Positions 11,505 through 23,119 of a stretch of 64,000 nucleotides of DNA are shown here, piece by piece. This DNA is from Scleromitrula shiraiana. Lineage: Eukaryota; Ascomycota; Leotiomycetes; Helotiales; Sclerotiniaceae. The position numbers were made by a program, and so were the translations under genes. The stretch lies in contig JABELC010000001.1 in assembly GCA_028455995.1 (NCBI GenBank), forward strand, positions 1,724,501 to 1,788,500, in the 5' to 3' direction. Below the pieces are notes generated by a model, which saw only the letters and a program-made list of their open reading frames with translations, ran no database searches and had not been told where the DNA came from. Every line of letters starts with the position of its first letter. The stretch's first letter is position 1.

Positions 11505-13018
11505 CTACACCTCCACCCCATCCCTATCCTCATCCTCGTCCTCATCCTTCGCACTCCCACTCTCCCAAAGCACGAAATTATCCTCCGGTTTCTCGATCGG
11601 TTCTACCACTCTCTTTTGCATTAGAGAGTCGACGTCGATTTCTTTATTTTCACTATCCTCCTCGTCCTCGTCCTCATTCATATCTATATCTTTTGCTTTT
11701 CCCTTTCCTTTGATACCAGGATTGGGATTAGATTTGGAACTGGATGGTATCGTAGGATGTGATCGTGATCGTGATGATGACGATATCGATTGTTCCTCCG
11801 TCGAAACCTCACCCTCATTTTCCTCTCCATTCTCCTCCGCCTCATCAGGAATCACCACAAAAACACTCCCCTCATGACATCCATCCGCGAAGAAGTCCTC
11901 CCTCTTCATCTCACCCAATGGCATCCTATCAATTTCAATAGCACCCTCATCTAGATCCCTCTGTTTCCTCCTTTGAATCTTAGCTTTTATCTTCATTTCC
12001 TTGATTTTGGATTCCCTGTCCATATTTCTACTCGAAGATGACGCTGTAATCATGGTGCGAGTCTGAGAAATATCGTCCACGGGAGGAACATTTTCCTTGC
12101 CTCTTTCATCACTTATTCTGAATGAGGATTCCTCATCTGAGGAGATATCGAGAATACATGTACTGTGTTCCATAAGATTGGTAGCTAATTCCTCCTCGGT
12201 ATCTTCGTGAATTTGGAAAAACCACGAGGATTTACTGTCGGGTTCGGGTGGATACAGAGATGATGATGTATTATGCTGTGCTTGTGGTTGAGGTTTCAAG
12301 GGAGATGATATGGAGGGTTGACGACGTGGACGCGTATAAGAGGAAATAGTTCCAGAAAGAGCAGCATCGATACTGAAAGAGAGGGAACTAGCGACTGGAG
12401 TGGAAAATTTGGGTGCGGGTGGGGAAATTCGCGTGTAAGGAGAAGAAGAGTTTCGTCGTCGGTTGACATTAAGAATCCCGACGCGCTTACGAGTTGGAGA
12501 ACGACCGGCGGGTGCTGAAAGAGGGGAAGGTTTAGAGACTGAGGTGGTGCTGACCTTGGGTGTTTGAGAACGTGGTTGAAGAATCTTGCGATGAGGTTGA
12601 GTAGGTTTGAGAGGTGATTTGAGGTTCACGTCGCTAGGGGATGGAGGGGCTTTGGTTAGGAAGAAGTTGGTGGGTTTGGTGAGGGCATCTTTGTCTTTTA
12701 TAGTACCATCTACAGCTCTGGATCGTTTAGGGGAGGAAAAGATTATAGGATCGATATTTTCCGAATCATCATCGGATTCGAAGTTTGAGGCCTTACGTTT
12801 GCCAGGGGAGGAAAGGGTTGATGAGAGAGCTGAAGAAGATGTGAGATTCATGCTTTGAGGAATATAATTTATGGTTTGATAGGAAAGGAAGAAAACAAAA
12901 CAAAACAAAACAAATAGGAATTGAAGCTTTGCATACCATTTTGACGATTCTTAACACTGGTGAGATTTTGAAGGCGTGAACCATTTAGAGGTGCGAACGG
13001 TTGTCTCGTGGTTGCCAT
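11505..13018 (-). CDS. uncharacterised disordered nuclear-type protein with a KEN motif
   Basis: Exons 13018-12937 and 12829-11505 give 468 aa. The start MATTRQPFAPLNGSRLQNL is supported because the first exon ends in AAT G|GTATGC and joins an acceptor CTTCAG at 12830 in the right phase; upstream in-frame ATGs of the long ORF lie inside this intron. The chain is Ser/Pro-rich with several basic SP clusters (SPGKRK, SPKRSR, SPTRKR) that could be nuclear localisation or CDK sites. GKENVPP contains a KEN box, and the C-terminus is strongly acidic. I recognise no enzyme domain. A cell-cycle-regulated nuclear role is a guess from KEN and SP motifs. Confidence 0.8.
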
Positions 13019-14209
13019 TGGTATATGAGTAGTTATGTTATTAAATTTCCAATTTTTTTTTTCTTGACAACAATAATATCAATCCACTCTTCGATTGTGC
13101 TTCTTTATGAAGAGGGTTAAATATATTCGGATAACTCTTGGAACGAAATATTTATTATTATAGATTTATCGAAGCTTGGTTGGAGGTGTGGCAGATGTTG
13201 ATATTAGATAGTATAGTACGGTATAATCAATCAATACTGTAAAGCTTCAAAGCTATCGAGATAGGATGAGATGAGACGAGATGAGAGTGAATAGAAAAGA
13301 AAAGGACGACAACAATAACAACAACAAGTCGCGTCGAATAGTAATGTATGAATGTCGTGCAGATGTATGTAAGTATATCGCAATACCAATGGTATGGTTT
13401 GTTTTTGTGTGTGGTGAGTGGTTTGTTATTCAAATGTGTGTAGACCAGGTAGGTGGTAAGCAAGTAAAGTAAAGTAAACAAAAGTAATAAATCCCTACAA
13501 GCTCCAACTGGGTTTATTGTTATTTTCGCTTTGCCTGATCAAAAAAACTATTGTAACTGTATATTGTACAATCAATCAATCAATCAATCAATCAATCGAT
13601 AATAATTGAATTCGATTGTAACGATATCAAAAAGTATATATAAAAAGAGAGAGAAAGAACGAAGGGGATAAAAAATTAAAAAAAAAAGAGAGAGGTTGGG
13701 GAAGTGTAGCATATATTAAAAAGATGAATCAATTAGTAAGAATCCCTTTCCCTTTCGCGCGAAGTTCGTTCCCCTTCTTTAACCGTGTTTATAGATTATG
13801 GGTTATAGATTATCGATTATGGATTATCGATTATGGATTATGGATTATCGATTATGAATTCTAGATTTGAATATGGATAATAGATATATGTATTATTATA
13901 TTGTGGTAAGGTGGATTGAGTGGTACACTGGTAAATACTTCCGTAATATAAACCAAATTTCCACTTTCACGTATCCATCCTCATACAGTACCTATCTAGG
14001 TAGATGTATGTCTCTCTTTCCTTCAATTCCCTTACTTATCGTATCATATATTCTATTTCTTCTTCCCTCTTCCCCTTCCCTTCCAATTTCTGTACTTAGA
14101 AACACCATACCCTACTACATACATGGCATTACATTATTGCAGTAGCTCCATCCTACCTAACCAGCTACCCCCCAAACCAAACCAAATCAGATCCCCCCCC
14201 CATCCATTC

Positions 14210-14240
<31 letters not shown>

Positions 14241-15386
14241 TTCGCGTCACCAGCGCGTAAAATTCGCGTTTCCAACCAATTACCCATCTCGCCTACCATC
14301 CACAAAAAAAAGTGGGAGAGTCGCACGGAACCCCCCAAACAAAACTCCCTTCATGCAATCTCAAATATGAATCGTAATTGGTCGCAAAGTAAAAATAGCT
14401 TGGAGCTGGAACCTTTTTTTCAAACCCCCCTTGCAGTAAAACGCGGGAGAGATACTTTACACGTCCATGGATTCGAGACGAGACTTTTCGCGTGAAAGAC
14501 ACGGATGAATGTATAAAGAGGGGGCATCGCATCGCGTCCGTCGTTCTTACTTTAGAATAAATAGAATCTTAGATGGACGTGTAAGTGAAAGTGGAAGTGA
14601 AAGTGGAAGTGGAATTCATAAGTATGAAAAAGATATGATATGATATGATATGATGTGATGATTCGCTCAAGTGAATTGGATTGCATGATTAGACTCATCT
14701 CATATTTCCCTCCGATTGATTCTAATTCAAATACCAATTCTAATACAACTATCTACATCCAAGCTTCGTACACTATACCAATGTAATGTTCTATTCATAG
14801 GAACCGTACAATACAATACACACTCATAGACACGCTCCATGGTCGTGTATAATGCAACCCATTCATTGTGTAAGATTCCACTCATGCATAGTTACTGGCA
14901 CTCACCGTCTTCTGCCATTATCCACCGAGGAGGTTGGGTTATGCATACATACATACAATTTACTGTACCTACATCATATTCTATGTCGTGTTATAAGGTA
15001 CTATTTGTCTACTATACCTGTATCTGTGCCTGTTATCTGCCGTGCATAATGTGTCATACTTGATCATGAAATTCTAATGAAAGGAATGTAACTAAGTTCA
15101 TTGCTTGCTATAGCTATAAGGGAAAGTAGATGCTAAGGTAAGATATTTCATATTTGCTTCAATTGTACCCAAAAAATTGTCTTGATGATCCCGTCCATCA
15201 TGTCCGGTCCCGTCGCAAAACTTGTAGTAATGCGTAGTGTTGTACTCTCCGACGAGCAATTTAAGAGTACCTGTGAAAGATATGAAAAGAAAAGTAAAGA
15301 CAAATTCCAAAAGAAATAACAAATGACACCATGTATGAATAGCTTTCGTAGATCGTGTACCACACCAGCCATCCATCTTGCAATCA
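13019..15386. other. intergenic: upstream of gene at 11505-13018, downstream of SPE2
   Basis: About 2.4 kb with no credible gene. It contains AATC runs (13567-13598, 14206-14239), the 7-bp GATTATN array (13794-13857), a GTGGAAGTGAAA repeat near 14585 and ATATG repeats near 14635. The part at 14240-14550 is richer in CGCG-containing words (GCGCGTAAAATTCGCG, TTTTCGCGTGAAA, AAAACGCGGG) than its surroundings. Confidence 0.5.
13794..13857 (+). repeat. 7-bp tandem repeat (GATTATG/GATTATC)
   Basis: Nine to ten 7-base units alternating mainly between GATTATG and GATTATC. Confidence 0.8.
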
Positions 15387-17027
15387 TTAGTCAATCTCCC
15401 CCACACGCGGGGAACCACCTGCCCATCCATCACGCTCATAGTAACGGAAAACCAAATCATAGCCATCAAAATCGTGCACAATTCTGTCGATCCTACGGTA
15501 GCCGGGGATCTTTTCCATTCTTGCACTTCTCAAGCGAGCAGCATCAGCGGCTTTCATATTCAAGGAAGAATCACCAACTAAAGTCAATTCTCTCGACTCG
15601 GCTGAGTTGTTCTTGGATTCAAAAAGGGTGACACTGAAACGACCAGGCTTGAAGATATCGACCACGTGCTCGATGACATCGGCAGTTTCACGACCACTCT
15701 GGCAACTCGGAACATTAGTCTCGAACGAAGCATATGAGCATTGGGGCTCAGGCGTAACGTGAACTGTAAAGTAATGTGTGGCAGCGCCGGCCTGATCAGG
15801 GGCTGGGATAACACCATTGGCGGAGAATCCACAAGGTGTGAAAAGGTAGGCGTCAACACGTGCATCGGGATATTTCGAGGTAGGGTAGACATCCGATAGA
15901 CCGCAAGCTTCGGAAACTACCGTACCAAGTGCATGACCCTCGGTGCTGAGCTCTTCCGGGAAAGAGATCTCATCTTCTGGGGTAATGATACCACCGTTAT
16001 TGTCGGAAGAGGTGTTGCTGAAAACATCAAAAGTTTCATCCGTGTTGGTACTACCGGCAGTTGTTCCGCTCATACTCAAATCTGCTCCACTCAAATCACC
16101 AAAGGTTACCACCTTACGAGCTTCCTGAGCCCTCTTAACATACTTATCCTCCGCGACCGCACTCGCGTGGTCAAGATAGAACTGCTTAGCATTGTTAGGC
16201 TCAAGATCCGTCATCAAGATCTCCAGAGTCTCATCGGTGGTCATGCCACTACCTGACATGACAGATAATGAACTGGCTGGAATGTTCAATAGCTTTGTCT
16301 CGGTGATAGGGCGGTCTGAATCCGGGGTTCTTGGTGGTGTAAGGCTGGTGTTGGGAGTAGTCAAATAAAGATACCAATGATCCCCGTTCATCTTGCCAAC
16401 CATATAAGCACTTCCGCCCAAAAACATGTCATCGAGGTATCTAACTTCGTCCTTCCAGCTGCGATGTGGCCCTTGCTGTTTTTCGGGAAACAAAAAGTTC
16501 TTTCGGCTGTAGAAAACTCGGTAAGGTGTAGCGGCAGCCTCAATGCCATCAAGAGACTTGCAGTTATGGGCTGGAAACCCTGCCTCAACGGCCGCGATTC
16601 TTAATATACGACGAAGACCAAGCAGAAGAGTAGTTGTACCGCAAGTCTTTAGGATCAACTTGTGAGGAAAGACAAACATGCTGGACTCAGAAAGAAGGTA
16701 TGCATCGACATGTTCCGATTCGACGACAGATAAGACCTTGCAATTAACCAAGTCTAACATGGCCTTCCATGTCTCGGCGGAGACGGCTTTGAGATTTTGA
16801 TGAGCACCGACAGGCAATTCTTGTGGTGATGCAGCAAACCAGACCTCAAGTAATTTCTCGGGTCCTATTTATATTAGCTATTTTCCAATAGATTGAATAT
16901 TGATAAACAAACCTTCAAACGCATTGCTAGAATCGAGATCAATAGTAGCATCCCGATTAATAGTAAGATGAGGTGTGTCTTCAGAAGGCGAGAAAGTGTA
17001 TTGGGATGGAATCTCAAGGTTTACCAT
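15387..17027 (-). CDS. spe2: S-adenosylmethionine decarboxylase proenzyme
   Basis: Exons 17027-16913 and 16864-15387 give 530 aa. The first exon (MVNLEIPSQYTFSPSEDTPH...) joins as GAA G|GA CCC. The self-processing site is the family motif LLSESS, with cleavage expected before Ser at about residue 99 to make the pyruvoyl group; the catalytic Cys is in KTCGTT (about 113). Conserved blocks include FPEKQQGPHRSW and the C-terminal FGYRRIDRI-like region (GYRRIDRIVHDF). The product supplies decarboxylated SAM to spermidine synthase. It is longer than the yeast enzyme because of a Ser/Thr/Pro-rich insertion around residues 210-330. Its upstream region is unusual; see the leader entry. Confidence 0.97.
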
Positions 17028-17741
17028 CTCTATCTATTGTAATCGGATAGCAATTGTGCTATCTATGCTTTGTACAGTGGTTATGTTGCTCTTGTGAAGT
17101 AATTTTGAATTGATTTGGCAACGTACTGTGAAGCACTATCTGCCACCCAGACGAACCTTGCGGTGTTCGACTGAGAAGAGAAGGCCCACAGAACCGTGGG
17201 AAATAGTATGTGCTGGCGGAGCCAGCAAGATATTCAGAATAAAAACGTCACTTAATGGACGTTAGGGAGGTCGAGTGCAAAGGGGGATGAAAGAGTCTTT
17301 TTGTGAAGGAATGTTGGCCTTCTTGTGCTCAATCTGATAGATGCCGATACCGTAGGAGGATATCGGTTCTAGCAGACGAGAAGTATCTGCAAATTTAAAT
17401 ATTCAGGATCGTTTTTGTTCTTGGGGGCGTGGCTGGTGTTATCTGGGCCTGAGAAGAAAAAAATGATTGTTAGCAAATGTTCGACGGTGATATGGATGCT
17501 TTTATCTCCAATTTTTCTGGGTAATTTAGAACTCGCGGGACAGTGAATGGTCGCTTGACCTCGTGTCGTATGGCAAGCACGTAGATACCTAGGTACTTGA
17601 GGAGATAATTTTCAAGCGGGGCTCTTCAAATTGTTGGGAATTACACAGGTATGTAAATATGTCTAAGTGAACAGAAGAATAACAAGAATTTTCTTACTTT
17701 GCTGGCTTGGAGAGAAATCTAAGTAGATCTTTAGTGCTCAT
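17028..17741 (-). promoter_or_regulatory. SPE2 5' leader region, devoid of ATG
   Basis: Reading the minus strand from 17738 down to the SPE2 start there is no ATG in any frame, checked line by line for CAT on the plus strand. For the local base composition about ten would be expected. The first ATG met upstream starts the 15-codon ORF at 17741. Such depletion suggests a long transcribed leader scanned by ribosomes. An ACCTAGGT palindrome lies at 17587-17594. Confidence 0.6.
17694..17741 (-). CDS. candidate upstream ORF of SPE2 (15 codons)
   Basis: Minus-strand ATG at 17741 encodes MSTKDLLRFLSKPAK then TAA. It is preceded by a pyrimidine/CA-rich stretch typical of fungal transcription starts and by a TATACA-like word near 17843. 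It is the last ATG before the SPE2 start, about 670 nt downstream. Mammalian and plant AdoMetDC mRNAs are known to carry inhibitory, polyamine-responsive small uORFs; a comparable role here is inference. The stop overlaps a GTAAG splice-donor word, so a spliced leader that extends the peptide is also possible. Confidence 0.45.
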   Translation of the reverse strand: MSTKDLLRFLSKPAK

Positions 17742-19177
17742 AGAGGTTGGAAGGTTCTTGTTGGAGAGGGGTTTGTATATCAATCAGATCAGTGTAGTGA
17801 ACCACTGATCTGGAATTTGGTTGCAAATATTGCAAATTCAATAATGTATACTGTTCATTGAGTTGAGTGAGAGATAATAATGTTGCAAGTGAAAAGTAGA
17901 TATAGGTTTGAAGTTTGTTAGAAGAGGTATACAGATGGTGGAATTGTGGAATTGTGGAGGTTGTTGGATGAAAAAAACTTTTTTGGAAATTTGGGCTTGG
18001 AAGTTCTTGACCGTCTGCGTCATTGGTTAGATCTCCCTGATGTGTTAGGTTAGGTGCGGGGGTCAGAGAATCGGTAACAATGAGAGAGGAGAGACCCATC
18101 AATAAATTCAGAACTGCGAGCTATTTACAGCAATGCACTCACGTGTCACTGTAGCTCCTTCAATTATACTGTCACGTGACTGTGTGACAGTAACACCTTT
18201 TTTGAATTGGAAACTCTATGATAGATTGAAGTAAAGTGAATTGAAAGAAGAAAAGGTCAAATTGATGATCGATTTGTATTTATATTTATATTTATATTTA
18301 TATTCATATCCATCTAACAAAGATCAAAATTGAGGGATTTTTACTCATACTCCTCCGTACCGTAGCAAATTATATCATTCTATTTGTATGTAAGATATCC
18401 AAATTTTTACATATCAAATCCTCCCTTACAATCTTGGAAAGGATAGCGATGGTGATGGTAACGAGGACGATAAGGAAGTTCAGACCTTGGAAAGTTCAAA
18501 AAGGGAAGGAAACTCTTACTTGTCTTATTTGGTCAATTAGCCATCATATGGGTGGATGGATGGGTTGGTTCGAGATAGCCCTTTTGCATTCAGGCTCAAA
18601 TACGTACGATAAGTTCAAACCGAAGAAAGTGATTAGTTCTGTTCATTTATTTTTGGCTTTAGCAGTGCTTTTAGCATAATTTAACACGATCCTACCCTTT
18701 TCGTAACCGAAGCATAAGATTGAATGGGTTGCTGCTTTATGGTGACCATCTGATACATACAGTATAGAGGACTGCGAATAACTACAGTGTAGTAGATAGG
18801 GACTGCTTTGAGTGCATTGTTAGTACATATATCTATATCCTTTTATTGCTTTATCCATCCCCTCTTTTTAGAGCTGCATCTATCATATATATCATACAAC
18901 TCAGCGTTCCCTAAGGCAATACACCTACATAAAATAGCTACATCACGTTTCATACATATCATAAATACCATATCACATCACAATCGCAATTCAGTTAACA
19001 AAATTTTTATATCCAAAAAATATATATTTCATTTCTTCTTACCCAGCACCATCTAAGTGAAAAGCAAAGCAAGCCATTGGCATTGACGTCAAGAACCAGG
19101 ACCAGCCCAGTCCCCGCACATCAACAAAAGATCAAACAATCCGCACTCCCTCCCTCTTACACAACCAGCTCTCCTAC
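17742..19177. other. intergenic, SPE2 promoter and downstream of the small Cys-rich gene
   Basis: About 1.4 kb. It holds TATATT repeats at about 18271-18302 and a palindrome-like pair of GTCACGTGACTGTGTGACAG words near 18170, which includes an E-box CACGTG. A 123-aa reading frame (18102-17731, minus) has no family features. The 81-aa plus frame at 18434 is also unconvincing. Confidence 0.5.
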
Positions 19178-19399
19178 CTAGTTATCCTCCTCCTTCTTCT
19201 TCTTCTTCTCTTCCTCCTCCTGAAACTTCGCCTCACAGCCCTCGCATCGCTCCTGAAAAGTCTCAATTTCCACCTCGAAAGAAGGACATTCGCGAGTGAA
19301 GCTTGGTTGCAGGTGCTTGCATTCATGGTGCCATTTGAAGGAGGTGCCGTAGGTGCTGGGACAGCCGCATTTGAAGTAGTAGACGTATTCTGTGCACAT
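19178..19399 (-). CDS. small Cys-rich protein, MCxEY..KCG type
   Basis: 73 aa, single exon. It begins MCTEYVYYFKCGC, then has H..C (HHECKH), a further Cys, CEGC and a Glu/Lys-rich tail. The paired Cys/His spacing suggests metal binding. The start resembles MCFEYQFEYKCGH of the gene at 33964, and small proteins opening this way recur in filamentous ascomycetes. Function unknown. The length and the ordered Cys pattern favour a real gene, but a short ORF cannot be proven by eye. Confidence 0.6.
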   Translation of the reverse strand: MCTEYVYYFKCGCPSTYGTSFKWHHECKHLQPSFTRECPSFEVEIETFQERCEGCEAKFQEEEEKKKKKEEDN

Positions 19400-21094
19400 T
19401 TTTGTGGTTTTGGGGGGGTAAGTGTTTTGAGTACTAGGGTTGACAGATTTTAGTAAAATGTATGTTGGATTCGTTGTAGATGTAGATGAAGACGAGGATA
19501 TAAATGTAGATATTTATATGTCGAGGACATCGCTATAATGCGTATGCATGTGTTCGGGAGAACAAAGAAACTAACCTTTATTCGGGCTTTGTTACAGGAA
19601 GTAACAAAGTCTATGTTGCTCAACAATAAAAGCGTTGTGTGTCTGTTTTGATAATAGAATTGTTCTTTTGTTGTGCTGTGGTGTGTTTGAGTGGCTTTTG
19701 GATCGTGTATTCACCACTTCCAGCTTCAAAGATATATTAACCAAATATGTTAAAAGTTTTGACTGTAGTAGAAATATACTGACTAGTAGGTAACTCGAAC
19801 ATGATTTGAACATTCCAAGTTTATTTGATCTGGAGTCTTGAAGTGGATGAGCTGAGCAAGAACCAGGAATTCTACAAGTGAATGATTATCGGAACTTGAG
19901 ACGATAACATGGTAGCCTCAACATGAGGGTATAGAGATCATAACTAACTTAAATTAGATTGATCTACTAAAAAGGTTTGTACTGATACTATCTGGGATAA
20001 GACATTCATAGATCAAAAGAACATGAAGATTCCCAAACATATATCAAACTGCTTGTGGTATAAATATGTATGATTTCCTCAAAGTGTTATTCCATACCCA
20101 TGATAGAAATCAATTACATTTGTGACAGTATTTATACAACACTAACAAACGAGCTATGAAGTGTAGACGATCATATTATGCCATGTGCCGGTCATACTAG
20201 CAATTATAGTTGAAGTTTTAATTGCACAAGCTACGATTCACTTTAGATGAACCACATAATCAACTACCACAAAGTGATGAACAATATTGGCTCACATATC
20301 ATATCATTATTTAATCACCAATTTACAGCGTTGCTTAATCATGTATGTTGAATTTCTTCATTCATGCATGTTCCATGTATAGGTAATTATCGAAACTCCA
20401 AGCGAGGTAAAAAAGGAGTGACCTTGGGAGAGCAAGCAATTGAGTTACAGTCATAATGTTGTAAATTTACGGCGTTGTAGACTTTTTCGCAGTTATGCCA
20501 ATTACAACAGATGAGGAGAAAATTGAGGATGGCAAGAAATCAAGATGAATGAGTATCTTTTGAGCCAGGAGGCGTAGAGAGCTTTAAGAGAAATAATGAG
20601 TTGGATTTTACTCTCGGTTGGGTGTGGAAAGAAGAATTTCCTAACGAGTAAAGGCAATGATAGCACAAATGAAAGGAGACTAGCTGGCGCTTGTTGGAGA
20701 ATATTACAACTAAGTCACCAAGTAATATTTGAATAGAAGAGGAAAACCTCTCCCCTCTAAAAGCAGCGGTTTCCTAGTCTCAATAGTGTATCGCAACTAG
20801 CAAGTTGGGAAAATATATAGTTTGTTGCTATGTATCAACTAGCGTTGCTAGCTCAACCTTTATATAATATAAAATATGCAACTAACCAGTTAGTGTTGCT
20901 AGCTCAGCCTTTATACAAGATCAGACATGCAACAAATAATAAATAATAGACACTAGGCATCGATCGAATGACGTCTATTAGTGTTTAGCTAGTGAATGAA
21001 TACTCATAGATCCGGTCTGGACTCGCTCGTAAGGAAGATGGGCCCAGAACCTTCGGAAACTATAACTCTATCCATCCGAGTCCATTCGTGCTAT
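19400..21094. other. intergenic
   Basis: About 1.7 kb with no credible gene. The only structure noticed is a pair of 51-bp direct repeats at 20841-20945. The remainder looks like ordinary AT-rich spacer. Confidence 0.5.
20841..20945 (+). repeat. two diverged 51-bp direct repeats
   Basis: GTTGCTAGCTCAACCTTTATA and GTTGCTAGCTCAGCCTTTATA start 51 bases apart and both run on to ATGCAAC. Several differences are transitions. A weaker third copy may precede them near 20800. Confidence 0.5.
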
Positions 21095-22177
21095 TCACGC
21101 CAAAACAACATTTAGCTCCTTCCCCTGAACCCACCTCTCCACATTCTCTACCTGTGCCTCATACCACTCATTCATCGAATCCTCCTCTACATACCCCATA
21201 TGAGGACTCAACAAAACCTGACTCCTACCATCGACACCCCATTTCGTACTCCTCCACCGACTATCTTCCGGTAATGGTTCCAAATCAAACACATCTAATG
21301 CAACACCACGAATCTTTCCTTCCTGCAAAACATCAAATAGTGCATCATCTTGAATTAATGGTCCTCGTGATGTATTTATCAACAACGCACTCTTCTTCAT
21401 CAAACTCAACTCTTTTTCACCCACAGTCCCCCTCGATCTATCGCCAAGCACCAAATGTACACTTAATATATCGGCCTCCTGGAACAATTCCTCCTTACTA
21501 CCCACAACCCTAAAAGTCTTCTCCCCATCCCCATCCTCAACTTCAAGCCCCGCATCTCTCGCCTGCTGATCAGCAGTATCCTGCGTCAAACTCGAACTCC
21601 ACGCTATAATCCTCATCCCAAACGCCGCATGCATAATCCTAGCCACATTAGTACCCAATCTCCCCAGCCCCAAAACCGCAAAAGTCTTCCCCCCAAGCCC
21701 AGTTGAAAATTGAGTTTGCCATCCCCCATCTTTAACAACCTTATCATCCCACGCGACATTGTTTGCGATTCCGAGAATCAGAGCAATGGTATGTTGAGTT
21801 GTGCTATCGGGTCCTTTTTTCGACTTGCCCACTGCACCCGTGACTCGGATGCCGAGTTTGGCGGCGGCTTCCATGTCGATGCCTTTATTTCTTTTGCTGG
21901 CGTTGAGGAGTAATTTTAGGTTTGGTAGGTTTTTTAGAAGGGATGCGGGGAAGGGGGTTCGTTCTCGCATGGATGAGATGACGGTGAAGGATTTGAGTCT
22001 TTCGACGAGTTCTGTCTTGACATTCTCGGGTGTGGAGGGATGATTGTAGGGTAATAGGGTATCGGGGAATGTGGTTATTTCAAAGGTAGGTTTGAGCTTT
22101 GAGAAATGTGAGAGAGCAATACCTTGGTAGTCGTCGAGAATGGCTAGCTTGATTGGCGAACGTGGGACTGGAGGCAT
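21095..22177 (-). CDS. D-isomer-specific 2-hydroxyacid dehydrogenase
   Basis: Single exon, 360 aa from MPPVPRSPIK. A further in-frame ATG at 22288 would add 37 residues without homology, so the later start is chosen. The Rossmann signature is VLGLGRLG (G170, G172, G175). The catalytic set is visible: Arg271 in NTSRGPL, Glu300 in DVFDLEP and His326 in LLSPHMGY. The N-terminal substrate domain starts IKLAILDDYQ. Reaction: NAD(P)-linked interconversion of a 2-keto and a D-2-hydroxy acid. The substrate cannot be read from sequence (phosphoglycerate, glyoxylate or hydroxypyruvate are options). The loop around 195-225 carries a Gly/Asp/Glu insertion. Neighbours give no pathway clue. Confidence 0.92.
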   Translation of the reverse strand: MPPVPRSPIKLAILDDYQGIALSHFSKLKPTFEITTFPDTLLPYNHPSTPENVKTELVERLKSFTVISSMRERTPFPASLLKNLPNLKLLLNASKRNKGIDMEAAAKLGIRVTGAVGKSKKGPDSTTQHTIALILGIANNVAWDDKVVKDGGWQTQFSTGLGGKTFAVLGLGRLGTNVARIMHAAFGMRIIAWSSSLTQDTADQQARDAGLEVEDGDGEKTFRVVGSKEELFQEADILSVHLVLGDRSRGTVGEKELSLMKKSALLINTSRGPLIQDDALFDVLQEGKIRGVALDVFDLEPLPEDSRWRSTKWGVDGRSQVLLSPHMGYVEEDSMNEWYEAQVENVERWVQGKELNVVLA

Positions 22178-23119
22178 GGTGATATAGTTCTGATTGTTTA
22201 TTTGGTGGGTAGCTTGCTTTGATGTATGCTTAATGTTCTCGAAGCGGTATATAGTCTCATGTAAGCACAAAAAGCCCAACGATGGCAATATTCAGTGATC
22301 ACTTGATATTATGAGATGAATGAGCTCATAAAGCGTAGGTAAAGTGGGAAACTAGAGATGGTGAGTGGTGAACAACAGAGTTGGGTATCCGCCGGGCAAT
22401 ACCCCGCATTACCCGAGGTATACGTAGTTCGGTAGATTATTATTCCATTCAAGGTCTATTGAATATTCTTAGATATTTATAGTATAAAAGAGGATTTTTT
22501 TATAAGAATTATATAGCTAAGTTTTATAATCATATATAGTTATAATAACAATCTTCGAATATATGTGAATTAATTTTCAAATGTTTTTTATTTTCCTTAA
22601 TTCAATAACCTTCTCGCTTCGTCTCGCTTTCCTAATACGCGTATACCGTATTACTAGTAGCTTAATACAACAAGGATTGACCCATTGATAGATCAACACA
22701 ATTGAAAAGGGCAAGTACAGTAAAATATAATAATTACTCCCGAACATTAACGTAACTCTAAAATTCGAGAGTTTACGTCTTTCTCGCTCTTCTGTATGGG
22801 CATTGCCTCTCCATTCATCATGGCATGGAGATAGCACTCTCCAATAAATTGGAAATACTCCGGATCGGGTTCATGGATCTTATATGGTCTACCATTCAGA
22901 CTTGCTTTACTTCTGCAACGAAGTCCTGATGACGATCCAGGGTATGCATCAAGCCTGGCGCAACGGCTTGTTCGTTTCCTATAAGTACCAAGTGATGTGA
23001 GTTGCGACGAGCCTCGAAGTTTCGTTCTCTGCCACCACTCCCTGATTTTGCTGCCTGCACGTTATATGTCATCATGGTGCCTGGCCTTCCTTTGTTGGAT
23101 GATGTCGTTAGGATTCTTC
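22178..23119. other. intergenic, upstream of the hydroxyacid dehydrogenase and before the P450 relic
   Basis: AT-rich to about 22790, then more GC-rich. The last 300 bases may be the decayed 5' part of the P450 pseudogene, but I could not align them to a P450. Confidence 0.45.

Noticed and set aside
15098..15526. 142-aa minus ORF overlapping the end of SPE2
   Set aside because: A different frame over the SPE2 C-terminus; the SPE2 frame itself is clearly coding to its stop at 15387.
17731..18102. 123-aa minus-strand ORF just upstream of the SPE2 leader
   Set aside because: No family features and low-complexity Leu/Thr/Pro composition. It overlaps the probable SPE2 promoter and the start of the 15-codon uORF in another frame.
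18434..18679. 81-aa plus ORF
   Set aside because: No homology features; composition looks random and there is no C/T-rich leader.
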